A stretch of 11,617 nucleotides of DNA from CAYGVT01 sp964353355 (GTDB lineage Archaea > Thermoplasmatota > DTKX01 > GCA-020343715): contig CAYGVT010000064.1 in NCBI GenBank assembly GCA_964353355.1, positions 1-11,617 on the forward strand. The letters are read 5' to 3'. Numbering within the stretch: the first letter of the stretch is position 1; each line of letters begins with the position of its first letter. This document shows positions 5,595 through 11,617 of the stretch, piece by piece. The notes under the pieces were generated by a model. The model had not been told where the DNA came from. It did not search any database and saw only the letters and a program-made list of their open reading frames with translations. Both the position numbers and the translations under genes were made by a program.

Positions 5595-8329
5595 GCGGCG
5601 CCCTCCTTAGACCAGTCCACCGCAGGGCCGAGTCTCTCGACGGGAGGATGGTACTGCTGGCATATGTGGCACCAGTAGGCCCCGCGCGCCTGGACGAGCA
5701 CGGTCCTGCCCCCGCACACGATGCAGGGTCTCTCGAGGGGCATGGGCCGCACGCTGATGGGCATGTCGCGCGGGGCCTTCGGCGTGGGCCTGTGCTCCCT
5801 CGGCGCGCCAGCCCCCTCGGCCGACGCGCTCGGGACCGCCTTGGCCTGTCGTGGGGGCTTGGGGGCGCCCTCCTTGGGCGGGGCCTTCTTGGCGCCCCCC
5901 CTCTCGGCCCCCCTGCCCCTGGCCTCTGCGACCCGTCCGACGGTCCAGGCGGCCGTGACCACCAGGAGCATGAGCATCGCTCCGATGACGCCCGCACCGA
6001 CCGGGGATAATGGGGCGCTGCCAGTCGAGGGCCCCGTCGCAGCGGGCGTCGCTGGGGCCTCGGCCGCTGCGACCAGGAATGTCAGCCTGGCCACGTTGCC
6101 GAGGCCGTCCTCGACGGAGACGCCGACCAGGTGCGTGCCGATGGTCGGTGGCATGTAGACCATGTACCGGTCCGAGCCGGCCGGAACGCCGTCCGAGGTC
6201 CACTGCACGGAGGCCGAGGCGCCCTCGAGGACGTCGAACCGGAGGAGCACCGCATCGCCGACGGCGCACTGCACCTCCGTCGGCCCGACCGGGCCGATCG
6301 ACAGCACTGGCGTCGGCGGGGGCGGCGGGGGCGGGATGTCCGTGACCAGCACGTCCCATGCGGCGGAGACGGAGAGCGAAGGCGCGAGCGCGTTCGAGAT
6401 GGTGACGGCGACGCCGTGGGTGCCGTTGGTGCCCAGGGCGACCGTGACCTCGGTGCCCCCATCGATGGGCGTGGCGTTGAGGGGCAGCCCGTCATAGAGC
6501 CATACGACCGCGATGCCCAGGTCGTCGCCGCCCATGTAGTAGGCCCTGAAGGTGGCGTTGCCACCGACGGTGACCTCCACGGGGTTCATGGGCTCGGTGA
6601 GGCCCAGCGTCGGGGCGACCGGCACGACGGGCCGCATCACGCTGAAGCTGGTGCTGGCCGTCGTCGTGGCCCTGCCGTCGGTGCCCTCCACGACGAGCGT
6701 GTGCTCACCCTCCGGCATCGCGGCGAGGTCGACCGCGAGCTCCCACCTGCCGGCCGTCACCTCGACGGGCACCGGCGCGGCCCCGTCGATTGACACCGTG
6801 GCCCTCATGGGGGTCCCGTCCGGGTCGGACGCGGTGCCCGAGAGCGTGACGCTCCCCCAGCCGGGCGAGCCGATGGGGTCGACCGTCACCGTGGGGTGCG
6901 ATCCCGGGGGCGTGTGCACGAGCGTCCTGGCGTCGACGGGCGACGAGGAGTAGGGGTCGAGGGCGACGGCCTGGACGGTCACGGGCCCCTCGGGGAGCGC
7001 CGCAATGTCCAGCAGTATGGACCAGTGCCACCCGTCGGGCCCCTCGGTCACGTTCGCCACCATCGTCGGGGACGAGCCCACGCCCACCAGGACCCGCGGG
7101 GCTCCCTGCTCGGGCTCCGGGTGTACCACCGTGCCGTTGAGCCAGGCCACGGAGGGGATGGCAGTGCCGTTCGGCAACGAGATGGTGAGCAGCGGCGGGA
7201 TGTTGACGACCGCGTTGTTCACGGTCACGTCGACGCGCACCCCGGTGGAGCTGAGGCCCCCGCTCCACGCGACCGCGCGGATGGCGAGGGGGCCGTCGGG
7301 GAGCGACGTGAGGTCGGTCGACAGCGACCACTCCGACGTGCCGGTGGCGGTCCGCGCGGCGCCATCTCCCACCGTGACCTCGACGCGGTCGACGACCGCG
7401 CCCGGGTCCGGGTCGGAGGCGGTGCCGGTCACGTCGATGGGGCCTCCCAGCTGGCCTCCCGTGGGATAGGTGACGGTGACCACTGGCGGCCGGTCGGCCT
7501 CCACCGTCGGGCCTGTGCGCGCGCCCGTGTCGCCGGTGGCGTCGGCCTTCCCGTCGGACGCGGAGAAGCTGAAGGAGTGGGCCGCGCCCACGCCGATTCC
7601 GGTGGCCGCGAGCGCGACCGAGTAGGTCTCGCCTGCGAGCATGCCGTCGGCCATGCCGTCGGCGGGCGCCATGGCGTACGGGGTGCCGTCCAGCGCCATC
7701 GTGACGTGCTGGGGGGCGTCCCCGTTCGCGTCCCTGTAGACCACGCTGAAGGTGAACGTGGCGGAGGGGCCCCCGGACGCGGGGGAGACGGAGCCCCCGG
7801 ACAGGACGGGCGCCGTGTTGACGGATACGTCCACGGACGCGCGCGCGGTGATGCTGCGGGTCGTATCGGACGGGTTGTGCTTGGGCCTGAGCCTCGCGGT
7901 GAACACCAGGCTGTCGGTGCCCGCCGTCTTGCCGGTCACGGTGAACGTCACGGTCTGGGAGCACTCGGGCGTGACGGAGGTGTAGGACGCGGGCGAGCCC
8001 GAGACGGAGAGCAGCCCGCTCTGGGACGCGGCCGAGACCGTAAGGTCGCCCACGTAGAAGCTCTGGGCGGAGGCGGGCTTGCTCCCCTCGTTGCCGGTCA
8101 GGGACACGACCACCGAGACGGTCGTCGCGTCGGTCCCGATGGAGGTCGGGACGCTCATCGAATCGATCCTGACGTAGAGCGTGTAAGAGCCGCCGTGGCA
8201 GCCGGAGCAGGCGTTCGTGGAGGTCGTGACCGAATCGGGGCTGGGCACGGCCATCGCCACCAGCACCGCCAACAGGCCGAGGGCCGCGAAGGCCCCCGCG
8301 ATGAGCGCCATCCTCCCTACGCGAACCAT
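5591..8329 (-). CDS. Exported Ig-like repeat protein with one CxxCH haem motif, C-terminal membrane anchor and cytoplasmic zinc ribbon
   Basis: Read from the ATG at 8327-8329 (912 aa). That start has GGAGG seven bases upstream and gives a normal signal sequence (VRVGRM, then a hydrophobic run to about residue 28). The frame stays open to a GTG at 8395, but those 22 extra residues look like untranslated leader. C41-S-G-C44-H45 is a c-type haem motif just after the signal. A beta domain follows, then three Ig-like repeats marked by W (334, 436, 529) followed by D-[LI]-xx-[LM]-P-[DE]-G, then two more Ig/PKD-like units separated by a proline run. A membrane helix lies at about 777-800, followed by a basic Pro/Ala/Lys-rich linker. 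The tail carries a Cys4 zinc ribbon, C869-IV-C872 and C887-HI-C890. It is the first gene of an operon with the cytochrome b-like gene. The haem and zinc motifs are seen; the partner role is inferred. Exact function is unknown. Confidence 0.88.
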   Translation of the reverse strand: MVRVGRMALIAGAFAALGLLAVLVAMAVPSPDSVTTSTNACSGCHGGSYTLYVRIDSMSVPTSIGTDATTVSVVVSLTGNEGSKPASAQSFYVGDLTVSAASQSGLLSVSGSPASYTSVTPECSQTVTFTVTGKTAGTDSLVFTARLRPKHNPSDTTRSITARASVDVSVNTAPVLSGGSVSPASGGPSATFTFSVVYRDANGDAPQHVTMALDGTPYAMAPADGMADGMLAGETYSVALAATGIGVGAAHSFSFSASDGKADATGDTGARTGPTVEADRPPVVTVTYPTGGQLGGPIDVTGTASDPDPGAVVDRVEVTVGDGAARTATGTSEWSLSTDLTSLPDGPLAIRAVAWSGGLSSTGVRVDVTVNNAVVNIPPLLTISLPNGTAIPSVAWLNGTVVHPEPEQGAPRVLVGVGSSPTMVANVTEGPDGWHWSILLDIAALPEGPVTVQAVALDPYSSSPVDARTLVHTPPGSHPTVTVDPIGSPGWGSVTLSGTASDPDGTPMRATVSIDGAAPVPVEVTAGRWELAVDLAAMPEGEHTLVVEGTDGRATTTASTSFSVMRPVVPVAPTLGLTEPMNPVEVTVGGNATFRAYYMGGDDLGIAVVWLYDGLPLNATPIDGGTEVTVALGTNGTHGVAVTISNALAPSLSVSAAWDVLVTDIPPPPPPPTPVLSIGPVGPTEVQCAVGDAVLLRFDVLEGASASVQWTSDGVPAGSDRYMVYMPPTIGTHLVGVSVEDGLGNVARLTFLVAAAEAPATPAATGPSTGSAPLSPVGAGVIGAMLMLLVVTAAWTVGRVAEARGRGAERGGAKKAPPKEGAPKPPRQAKAVPSASAEGAGAPREHRPTPKAPRDMPISVRPMPLERPCIVCGGRTVLVQARGAYWCHICQQYHPPVERLGPAVDWSKEGAA
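5601..5608 (-). promoter_or_regulatory. Ribosome binding site of the cytochrome b-like gene
   Basis: AAGGAGGG on the minus strand, six bases before the ATG at 5594. It lies inside the last codons of the upstream gene, whose TGA overlaps the ATG as ATGA. This fixes the start and indicates coupled translation. Confidence 0.75.
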
Positions 8330-8335
8330 CCTTCC

Positions 8336-8349
8336 TCCTCCAAGGAGGA
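8336..8349 (-). promoter_or_regulatory. Ribosome binding site inside a small inverted repeat, before the Ig-like haem protein gene
   Basis: On the minus strand the leader reads TCCTCCTTGGAGGA, then GGAAGG and ATG. The GGAGG at 8337-8341 is a near-consensus Shine-Dalgarno site seven bases from the ATG and decides the start at 8329. The same bases can fold into a 5-bp stem (TCCTC with GAGGA) closed by a CTTG tetraloop, which would partly hide the site. The site is clear; regulation by the hairpin is speculation. Confidence 0.6.
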
Positions 8350-8425
8350 CCGGTCCCTGGGGCCCGCCCTCCCTCCACGCTCCGACGTTCGGCACGTCAT
8401 GAGCGGCCCGGCCATGGCCCTGCCC

Positions 8426-8433
8426 TTAAAAAG
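8426..8433 (-). promoter_or_regulatory. TATA box (box A) of the two-gene haem operon
   Basis: CTTTTTAA on the minus strand lies in an A/T-rich island (AAATTCTTTTTAAG) between the stop of cgi121 and the haem operon. Transcription would start near 8404, leaving a leader of about 75 bases before the preferred ATG at 8329. It gives the operon a promoter separate from hel308-cgi121. The remaining bases of this gap, up to 8498, hold nothing else I can support. Confidence 0.55.
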
Positions 8434-8498
8434 AATTTGGACCGAAAACGTGCGGTCCCCTGTCACGGTCCCGGGGTCCATCCAGCGGTGCCCTGGCG

Positions 8499-9020
8499 TC
8501 ACCGCTCCAGGTCCAGCAGCGCCACGCGCTCGAGGGCGAGCTCGGTCCACCTGTCCCTGGGCACCGCGCGCAGCTCCGCGTCCCCGACGCCGAGCCTCCG
8601 GAGGGCCTCCTCCTTGGGCTCCAGCACGCAGTCGTCGCGCTCGAGCCGCATGCCCCTGAGGAACGCGGCCACGGCCTCCTCCGGAGGGAGCGCGTCGCCC
8701 TCGAAGAGGAGCATGATCGCGAACCTCGAGGTGCCCTTGCGGACGCCCGCGCGCTCCAGCGCGACGCCGACCTGCCTGACGCCCGCGACGCACAGCGCCC
8801 ACTCGGTCTCGAGCGTGCGCGCAAGCCCGCGGCCCGCCTCGGACGCGTGCCGCGCGTGGAGGAGGGCGGACACGACGTGCTCGCGCCCGCACACGGCGTC
8901 GGCGTCGAGCGCCTGCGCCCTGAGGCCGACCGCGGACGCGACCTCCTGCAGACGCGCGAGCCAAGATTTGACGTCCTCGACCGCGGCGCCCCTGGCCCCG
9001 AACACGGCCTCGCCCCTCAT
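8499..9020 (-). CDS. cgi121: KEOPS complex subunit Cgi121
   Basis: A 173-residue protein matching archaeal Cgi121 (human TPRKB). KEOPS (Kae1, Bud32, Pcc1, Cgi121) makes the t6A base at position 37 of ANN-decoding tRNAs; Cgi121 contacts Bud32 and helps bind the tRNA 3' end. The diagnostic core is DADAVCGREHVVSALLHA (about residues 39-56), followed by the helix SEAGRGLARTLETEWAL and CVAGVRQVGVALERAGV, which correspond to the family pattern of an A-D-x-V-x-G-x-E-H segment, then L-x-x-E-x-L-x-x-x-x-G-x-R-Q-I. The beta strand FAIMLLFEG follows. Length is usual for archaeal members. The ATG overlaps the hel308 stop (ATGA) and is preceded by GGGGGTGA at 9027-9034. The remaining KEOPS genes are not in the window. 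The match rests on sequence pattern recognition. Confidence 0.85.
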   Translation of the reverse strand: MRGEAVFGARGAAVEDVKSWLARLQEVASAVGLRAQALDADAVCGREHVVSALLHARHASEAGRGLARTLETEWALCVAGVRQVGVALERAGVRKGTSRFAIMLLFEGDALPPEEAVAAFLRGMRLERDDCVLEPKEEALRRLGVGDAELRAVPRDRWTELALERVALLDLER

Positions 9021-11326
9021 GCCCCGTCACCCCCCTGGAACTGCGCGAGCGACCTCTGCGACGGCGCAGCCGGCGCGGCGGCCGTCGCGGCCGCGGCCGC
9101 CTTGGCCGCGACCATCGTCTCGGGCTCGTAGAGCCCCAGGTCGTCGTTGTCCGTCCCGTTCACCGCGTCCTCGCCCTGGGCCATGCGCTTGATGGAGGCC
9201 GCGAGCTTGGGGCCGATGCCCGGGACCTTGACCAGGTCGTCCACGGAGGCGGCCCTGACGTCGGCGATGCACTTGTACCCTTTGGAGTGCAGCGCGCGCG
9301 CCCGCTTGCGCCCCACGCCCCTGAGCTCGACGAGCGGCAGCAGCTCCTCCTTGACGCCGTAGCGGACGCGTCGCTCGAGGGCCCGCAGCGGCGTCGCCAG
9401 CCTCTTGTGGCCGAAGAGGCGGGCTATCTCGGCCGTGGCGTGGAGCAGCCACCTGCCGGTGTCGACCTTGGTGCGGATGTCGCCGGGGCCGATGTCGTAC
9501 TTGACCGTGATGCCGTCCTCGGAGAGCTCGGAAATCCAGTCGTCGAACATCGCGGCCGTCTTGACCTCCGCGAGGAAGTCCTCGCGGTCGAGCTCCCGGT
9601 CGAGGTCCTCGACGAGGAACTCGTCCCTGCATCGCTGCGCGATCTCCCCGATGGCGTCGTGGTCGCCGCGCCTGAGGAAGAACGTCGGAACGTCGGGGGT
9701 GGAGCAGATGGCCTGCAGCCAGCCCAGCGGGGTCGTCCCGCCGCGCTCGGATGCGCGCTCGACCGCCTGCCGGAGGAGCACCGCGGAGAGCGGGTCGACG
9801 TAAAGGTCGGACACGCGGCGGCCGAACTTGGTGGGCCAGAGGCCCTTGCCCTCGCGGGTGATGAGCTCCTCCTCCAGGAGGAAGCCGAGCGCGTCCTCGA
9901 TGCGCTGGTCGAGCATGCCCGCCTCGGTCTGGTGCGCGAAGAACGTGCCGCGGACGAACCGGTCCAGGTCCTCGTCGGAGGCGACCAGGCCGGTGGCGAT
10001 GGAGCTCAGCAGGTGGGTCCTGAGGGCCTCCTCGGTGCCGAGCTTGGAGTATATGCGCTCCGGGGGGCCCAGGAGGTAGCGCTCGAGCAGGTCGCGGGCC
10101 TGGCCCTCGTCCTTGGCGACGAGGATGGCGTGGCCGACCGTGTCGTAGCGGGGGCGTCCCGCGCGGCCCAGCATCTGCTTGACCTCGAGCACCGGGATGG
10201 GGAGGTTGCCGTAGTTGGCATCGTACCGACGCACGTCCTTCACGATGACGCGCTTCGCGGGCAGGTTGATGCCCGCCGCGAGCGTGGGCGTGGCGACGAT
10301 GCACCGGAGGCGCCGGTCCTTGAACGCGCCCTCGACCGTGCGCCTCTGGCCGTGCGACAGGCCCGCGTGGTGGAAGGCGGTGCCGGAGCTGATGCACGCG
10401 GCGAGGTCGTCCGCGATGCCGGTGGCCTCGGACTCCGCGCCCCTGAGCCGGGAGGAGGCCTCCCTGAGCGCCGCGCGGTCCTCGTCCGTGAGCGTCCGGG
10501 CCACGTACCCGGCGAGCTTCTCCGCGAGGCCCTCCGTGGACTTCCTGGTGTTGACGAAGACGAGCGACTGCTCGCCCCTCGCCGCGGTCTCGGCCACGAT
10601 GGACACGACGGGGTCGTCGGAGGAGTGGAACTCCTCGATGCTCTCGTCGGTGTAGGTCACGGTGCCGTCGAGGAACACGCCCTCCCGCAGCTCGACGGGC
10701 CGGAAGGTGGAGGTCACGTGCTCCGCCCCCAGCCAGGAGGCTATCTCCTGCGAGTTCTGGATGGTGGCCGAGAGGGCGATTACCTGGCACTTGGGATTGA
10801 GGCTGCGGATGCGCGCGAGCAGCACCTCGAGCGTGGGCCCCCTGCCGGGGTCGTGCATGAGGTGCACCTCGTCCGCGACGACGATGGAGAGGTGCTCTAT
10901 CCATCCCAGGTCGTGCCGGGAGAGGGAATCGGCCTTCTCGGACGTGGCGACGACGATGTCGCAGTCGCGCAGCTCCTGGGCCATGTCGTCGAAGTCCCCG
11001 GTGGACATGCCGACCTTGACGCCGAGGGGCTCGAAGGCGCGGAAGTCCTCGAACTTCTCGGCCGCGAGGGCCCTGAGGGGGACTATGTACAGGGCGCGGC
11101 CGCCCGCAAGCGCCTTCTTGAGCACCCCGAGCAGGGCGACGAGCGTCTTGCCGGAGGCTGTCGGGATGGCGAGCACGAGGTTGCGGCCCGCGAGCGCGTG
11201 GACGAGCGCCTCGCGCTGCGGCGGGTAGAGCTCGACGATGCCCTGGGACCTGAGGAGCGAGCGCAACCGCTCGGGCAGCTCTAGGTCGTCCACCGTGGCG
11301 GGAAGGGCGCTGCCAGCGTCGGCCAT
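9017..11326 (-). CDS. hel308: Hel308 (Ski2-like superfamily 2) DNA helicase
   Basis: A 769-residue ATP-dependent 3'-5' DNA helicase of the Hel308/Hjm family, which acts at stalled replication forks and in recombination. Motifs in order: Q motif LYPPQREAL (Q37), motif I AIPTASGKT (53-61), Ia VPLRALAAEKFEDF (82-95), Ib ATSEKADSL (127-135), II DEVH (152-155), III SATIQ (186-190), IV LVFVNTRKS (255-263), IVa FHHAGLSHGQR (318-328), V VATPTLAAGINLPAKRVIV (344-362) and VI QMLGRAGRPRYD (384-395). A winged-helix and ratchet region follows, then helix-hairpin-helix units at 667-712 (LRGVGRKRARAL and VPGIGPKLAASI). An Ala-rich tail ends with QRSLAQF (757-763), similar to a PCNA-binding box. Length is normal for the family. 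The start is supported by a box A 29 bases upstream, which suggests a leaderless transcript. It is translationally coupled to cgi121. Confidence 0.97.
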   Translation of the reverse strand: MADAGSALPATVDDLELPERLRSLLRSQGIVELYPPQREALVHALAGRNLVLAIPTASGKTLVALLGVLKKALAGGRALYIVPLRALAAEKFEDFRAFEPLGVKVGMSTGDFDDMAQELRDCDIVVATSEKADSLSRHDLGWIEHLSIVVADEVHLMHDPGRGPTLEVLLARIRSLNPKCQVIALSATIQNSQEIASWLGAEHVTSTFRPVELREGVFLDGTVTYTDESIEEFHSSDDPVVSIVAETAARGEQSLVFVNTRKSTEGLAEKLAGYVARTLTDEDRAALREASSRLRGAESEATGIADDLAACISSGTAFHHAGLSHGQRRTVEGAFKDRRLRCIVATPTLAAGINLPAKRVIVKDVRRYDANYGNLPIPVLEVKQMLGRAGRPRYDTVGHAILVAKDEGQARDLLERYLLGPPERIYSKLGTEEALRTHLLSSIATGLVASDEDLDRFVRGTFFAHQTEAGMLDQRIEDALGFLLEEELITREGKGLWPTKFGRRVSDLYVDPLSAVLLRQAVERASERGGTTPLGWLQAICSTPDVPTFFLRRGDHDAIGEIAQRCRDEFLVEDLDRELDREDFLAEVKTAAMFDDWISELSEDGITVKYDIGPGDIRTKVDTGRWLLHATAEIARLFGHKRLATPLRALERRVRYGVKEELLPLVELRGVGRKRARALHSKGYKCIADVRAASVDDLVKVPGIGPKLAASIKRMAQGEDAVNGTDNDDLGLYEPETMVAAKAAAAATAAAPAAPSQRSLAQFQGGDGA
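9027..9034 (-). promoter_or_regulatory. Ribosome binding site of cgi121
   Basis: GGGGGTGA on the minus strand, one mismatch from the archaeal consensus GGAGGTGA, six bases before the ATG at 9020 and inside the end of hel308. It supports the overlapping ATGA start. Confidence 0.7.
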
Positions 11327-11350
11327 CGTGCTCGGTTAGCGCGGAGAGGG

Positions 11351-11360
11351 TATTAAAGGG
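11351..11360 (-). promoter_or_regulatory. TATA box (box A) of hel308-cgi121
   Basis: CCCTTTAATA on the minus strand, centred about 29 bases before the hel308 ATG. This spacing would start transcription almost at the ATG, giving a leaderless message; no Shine-Dalgarno site is seen there. The intron-like element begins only about 30 bases further upstream. Confidence 0.65.
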
Positions 11361-11389
11361 TTGGGCGGGGGGAGGGGTGGGCGGATGTG

Positions 11390-11617
11390 GTGCGCCATGG
11401 TAGCGACGGACACTGGCGGGTGCAAGTCCCGCCCGAGCACGAACCTGTTGGCCCGGTAGCGAGGGGAGCTATTATAAGGAGCAATCCTATATGGTAGGAG
11501 CCTCCCGACAAAGGGATATTGAGTATCTTGACGCAAATCCGCAGGCCGTAACACGCGTGAAGCCAGATGTAGCGCCGTCACCCACACCTTCCCGCCCTGG
11601 GGAGGGAACTGGGAGCG
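11390..11617 (+). mobile_element. Probable 5' end (domain I) of a group II intron, running off the window
   Basis: The stretch opens with GTGCGCC, matching the group II 5' consensus GTGYG. It contains GGCGGG-TGCAAGT-CCCGCC (11415-11433), a perfect 6-bp hairpin whose GGGTGCAAGTCCC form is familiar from bacterial and archaeal group II introns, then CGGTAGCGAGG. A hairpin at 11473-11491 (TATAAGGA with TCCTATA, one bulged A) is capped by a GCAA (GNRA) tetraloop and enclosed by CTA/TAG and GGGAG/CTCCC stems. The segment GCCGTAACACGCGTGAAGCC (11548-11567) also fits domain I. Base composition here is visibly more A/T-rich than the neighbouring genes. No coding frame is supported. A reverse transcriptase/maturase, if present, would lie beyond 11617. 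Recognition is by motif memory and hand folding, so the class is not assigned; another structured RNA remains possible. Confidence 0.62.

Noticed and set aside
8330..8395. Upstream GTG start giving a 934-residue version of the Ig-like haem protein
   Set aside because: The extra 22 residues have no signal-peptide character, and the ATG at 8329 has a strong GGAGG at proper spacing and a normal signal sequence.
6705..8659. Long open frames in other phases over the Ig-like haem protein gene (6705-8378 minus, 6896-8659 plus)
   Set aside because: Their translations are Arg/Gly/His-rich without signal, membrane or domain features, while the chosen frame has signal peptide, CxxCH, Ig repeats, anchor and zinc ribbon.
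9287..11284. A 665-codon open frame on the plus strand antisense to hel308
   Set aside because: It lies wholly inside a gene with all helicase motifs; its composition (Gly/Arg/Glu/Val-rich, no domains) is the usual antisense shadow in very GC-rich DNA.
11415..11433. tRNA T-arm-like hairpin (GGGTGCAAGTCCC)
   Set aside because: The invariant TTC of the T loop is absent, and no matching acceptor, anticodon or D arm can be folded around it; it fits group II intron domain I better.
11408..11440. Cobalamin riboswitch, suggested by CACTGG near a hairpin
   Set aside because: The conserved B12 box AGCCAGGAGACCTGCC is not present, and the element sits upstream of no visible gene on its strand.
11336..11587. 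An 83-codon open frame on the minus strand over the intron-like region
   Set aside because: It has no ribosome binding site or recognisable domain, and it overlaps both the hel308 promoter and a structured RNA-like segment.
1..11617. CRISPR array, insertion-sequence ends, phage attachment site or replication origin
   Set aside because: No regularly spaced direct repeats, transposase, integrase or origin-type repeats were seen on reading either strand.

Overview
The window is very GC-rich, gene-dense DNA from an archaeon. Three things show this directly: a Hel308 (Ski2-like) DNA helicase, a Cgi121 subunit of the KEOPS tRNA-modification complex, and A/T-rich TATA (box A) elements placed 25-40 bases before several starts in otherwise GC-rich DNA. 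Strong GGAGG or GGGGGTGA ribosome binding sites precede the internal operon genes. Large secreted Ig/cadherin-like proteins with one C-terminal membrane anchor and a cytoplasmic domain suggest the Thermoplasmatota or a related euryarchaeal line. That placement is inference; no rRNA or other phylogenetic marker was tested.

Layout, left to right. (1) 1-2673 (+): 3' part of a gene for a large cell-surface protein with cadherin/Ig-like domains, one membrane helix and a roadblock/longin-like cytoplasmic domain; the 5' end lies outside the window. (2) 2723-3331 (+): a small, divergent SAM-methyltransferase-like protein, probably co-transcribed with gene 1. (3) 3465-4301 (+): an Mrp/ApbC (NBP35 family) iron-sulfur carrier ATPase behind its own TATA box. 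(4) 8329-4356 (-): a two-gene, translationally coupled operon (ATGA overlap). It encodes a 912-residue exported Ig-like protein with one CxxCH haem motif and a cytoplasmic zinc ribbon, then a 412-residue protein that combines an exported CxxCH domain with a four-helix membrane domain. The membrane domain carries two H-x13-H helices, the signature of a di-haem cytochrome b core. (5) 11326-8499 (-): hel308 and cgi121, also joined by an ATGA overlap. (6) 11390-11617 (+): non-coding, structured, locally A/T-richer sequence that looks like the 5' end (domain I) of a group II intron and runs off the window.

The most interesting part is the two-gene haem operon. As read, the small protein could carry electrons across the membrane through two stacked b haems to a c-type haem on the outside, while the large partner presents another c-type haem on an Ig-like stalk and reports to the cytoplasm through a Cys4 zinc ribbon. 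I recognise no named system with this architecture; the electron-transfer role is inferred from the haem-ligand geometry. The hel308-cgi121 pair couples replication-fork repair with tRNA t6A synthesis (KEOPS). No gene-free stretch exceeds 300 bases; the only one above 200 is the intron-like 3' end.
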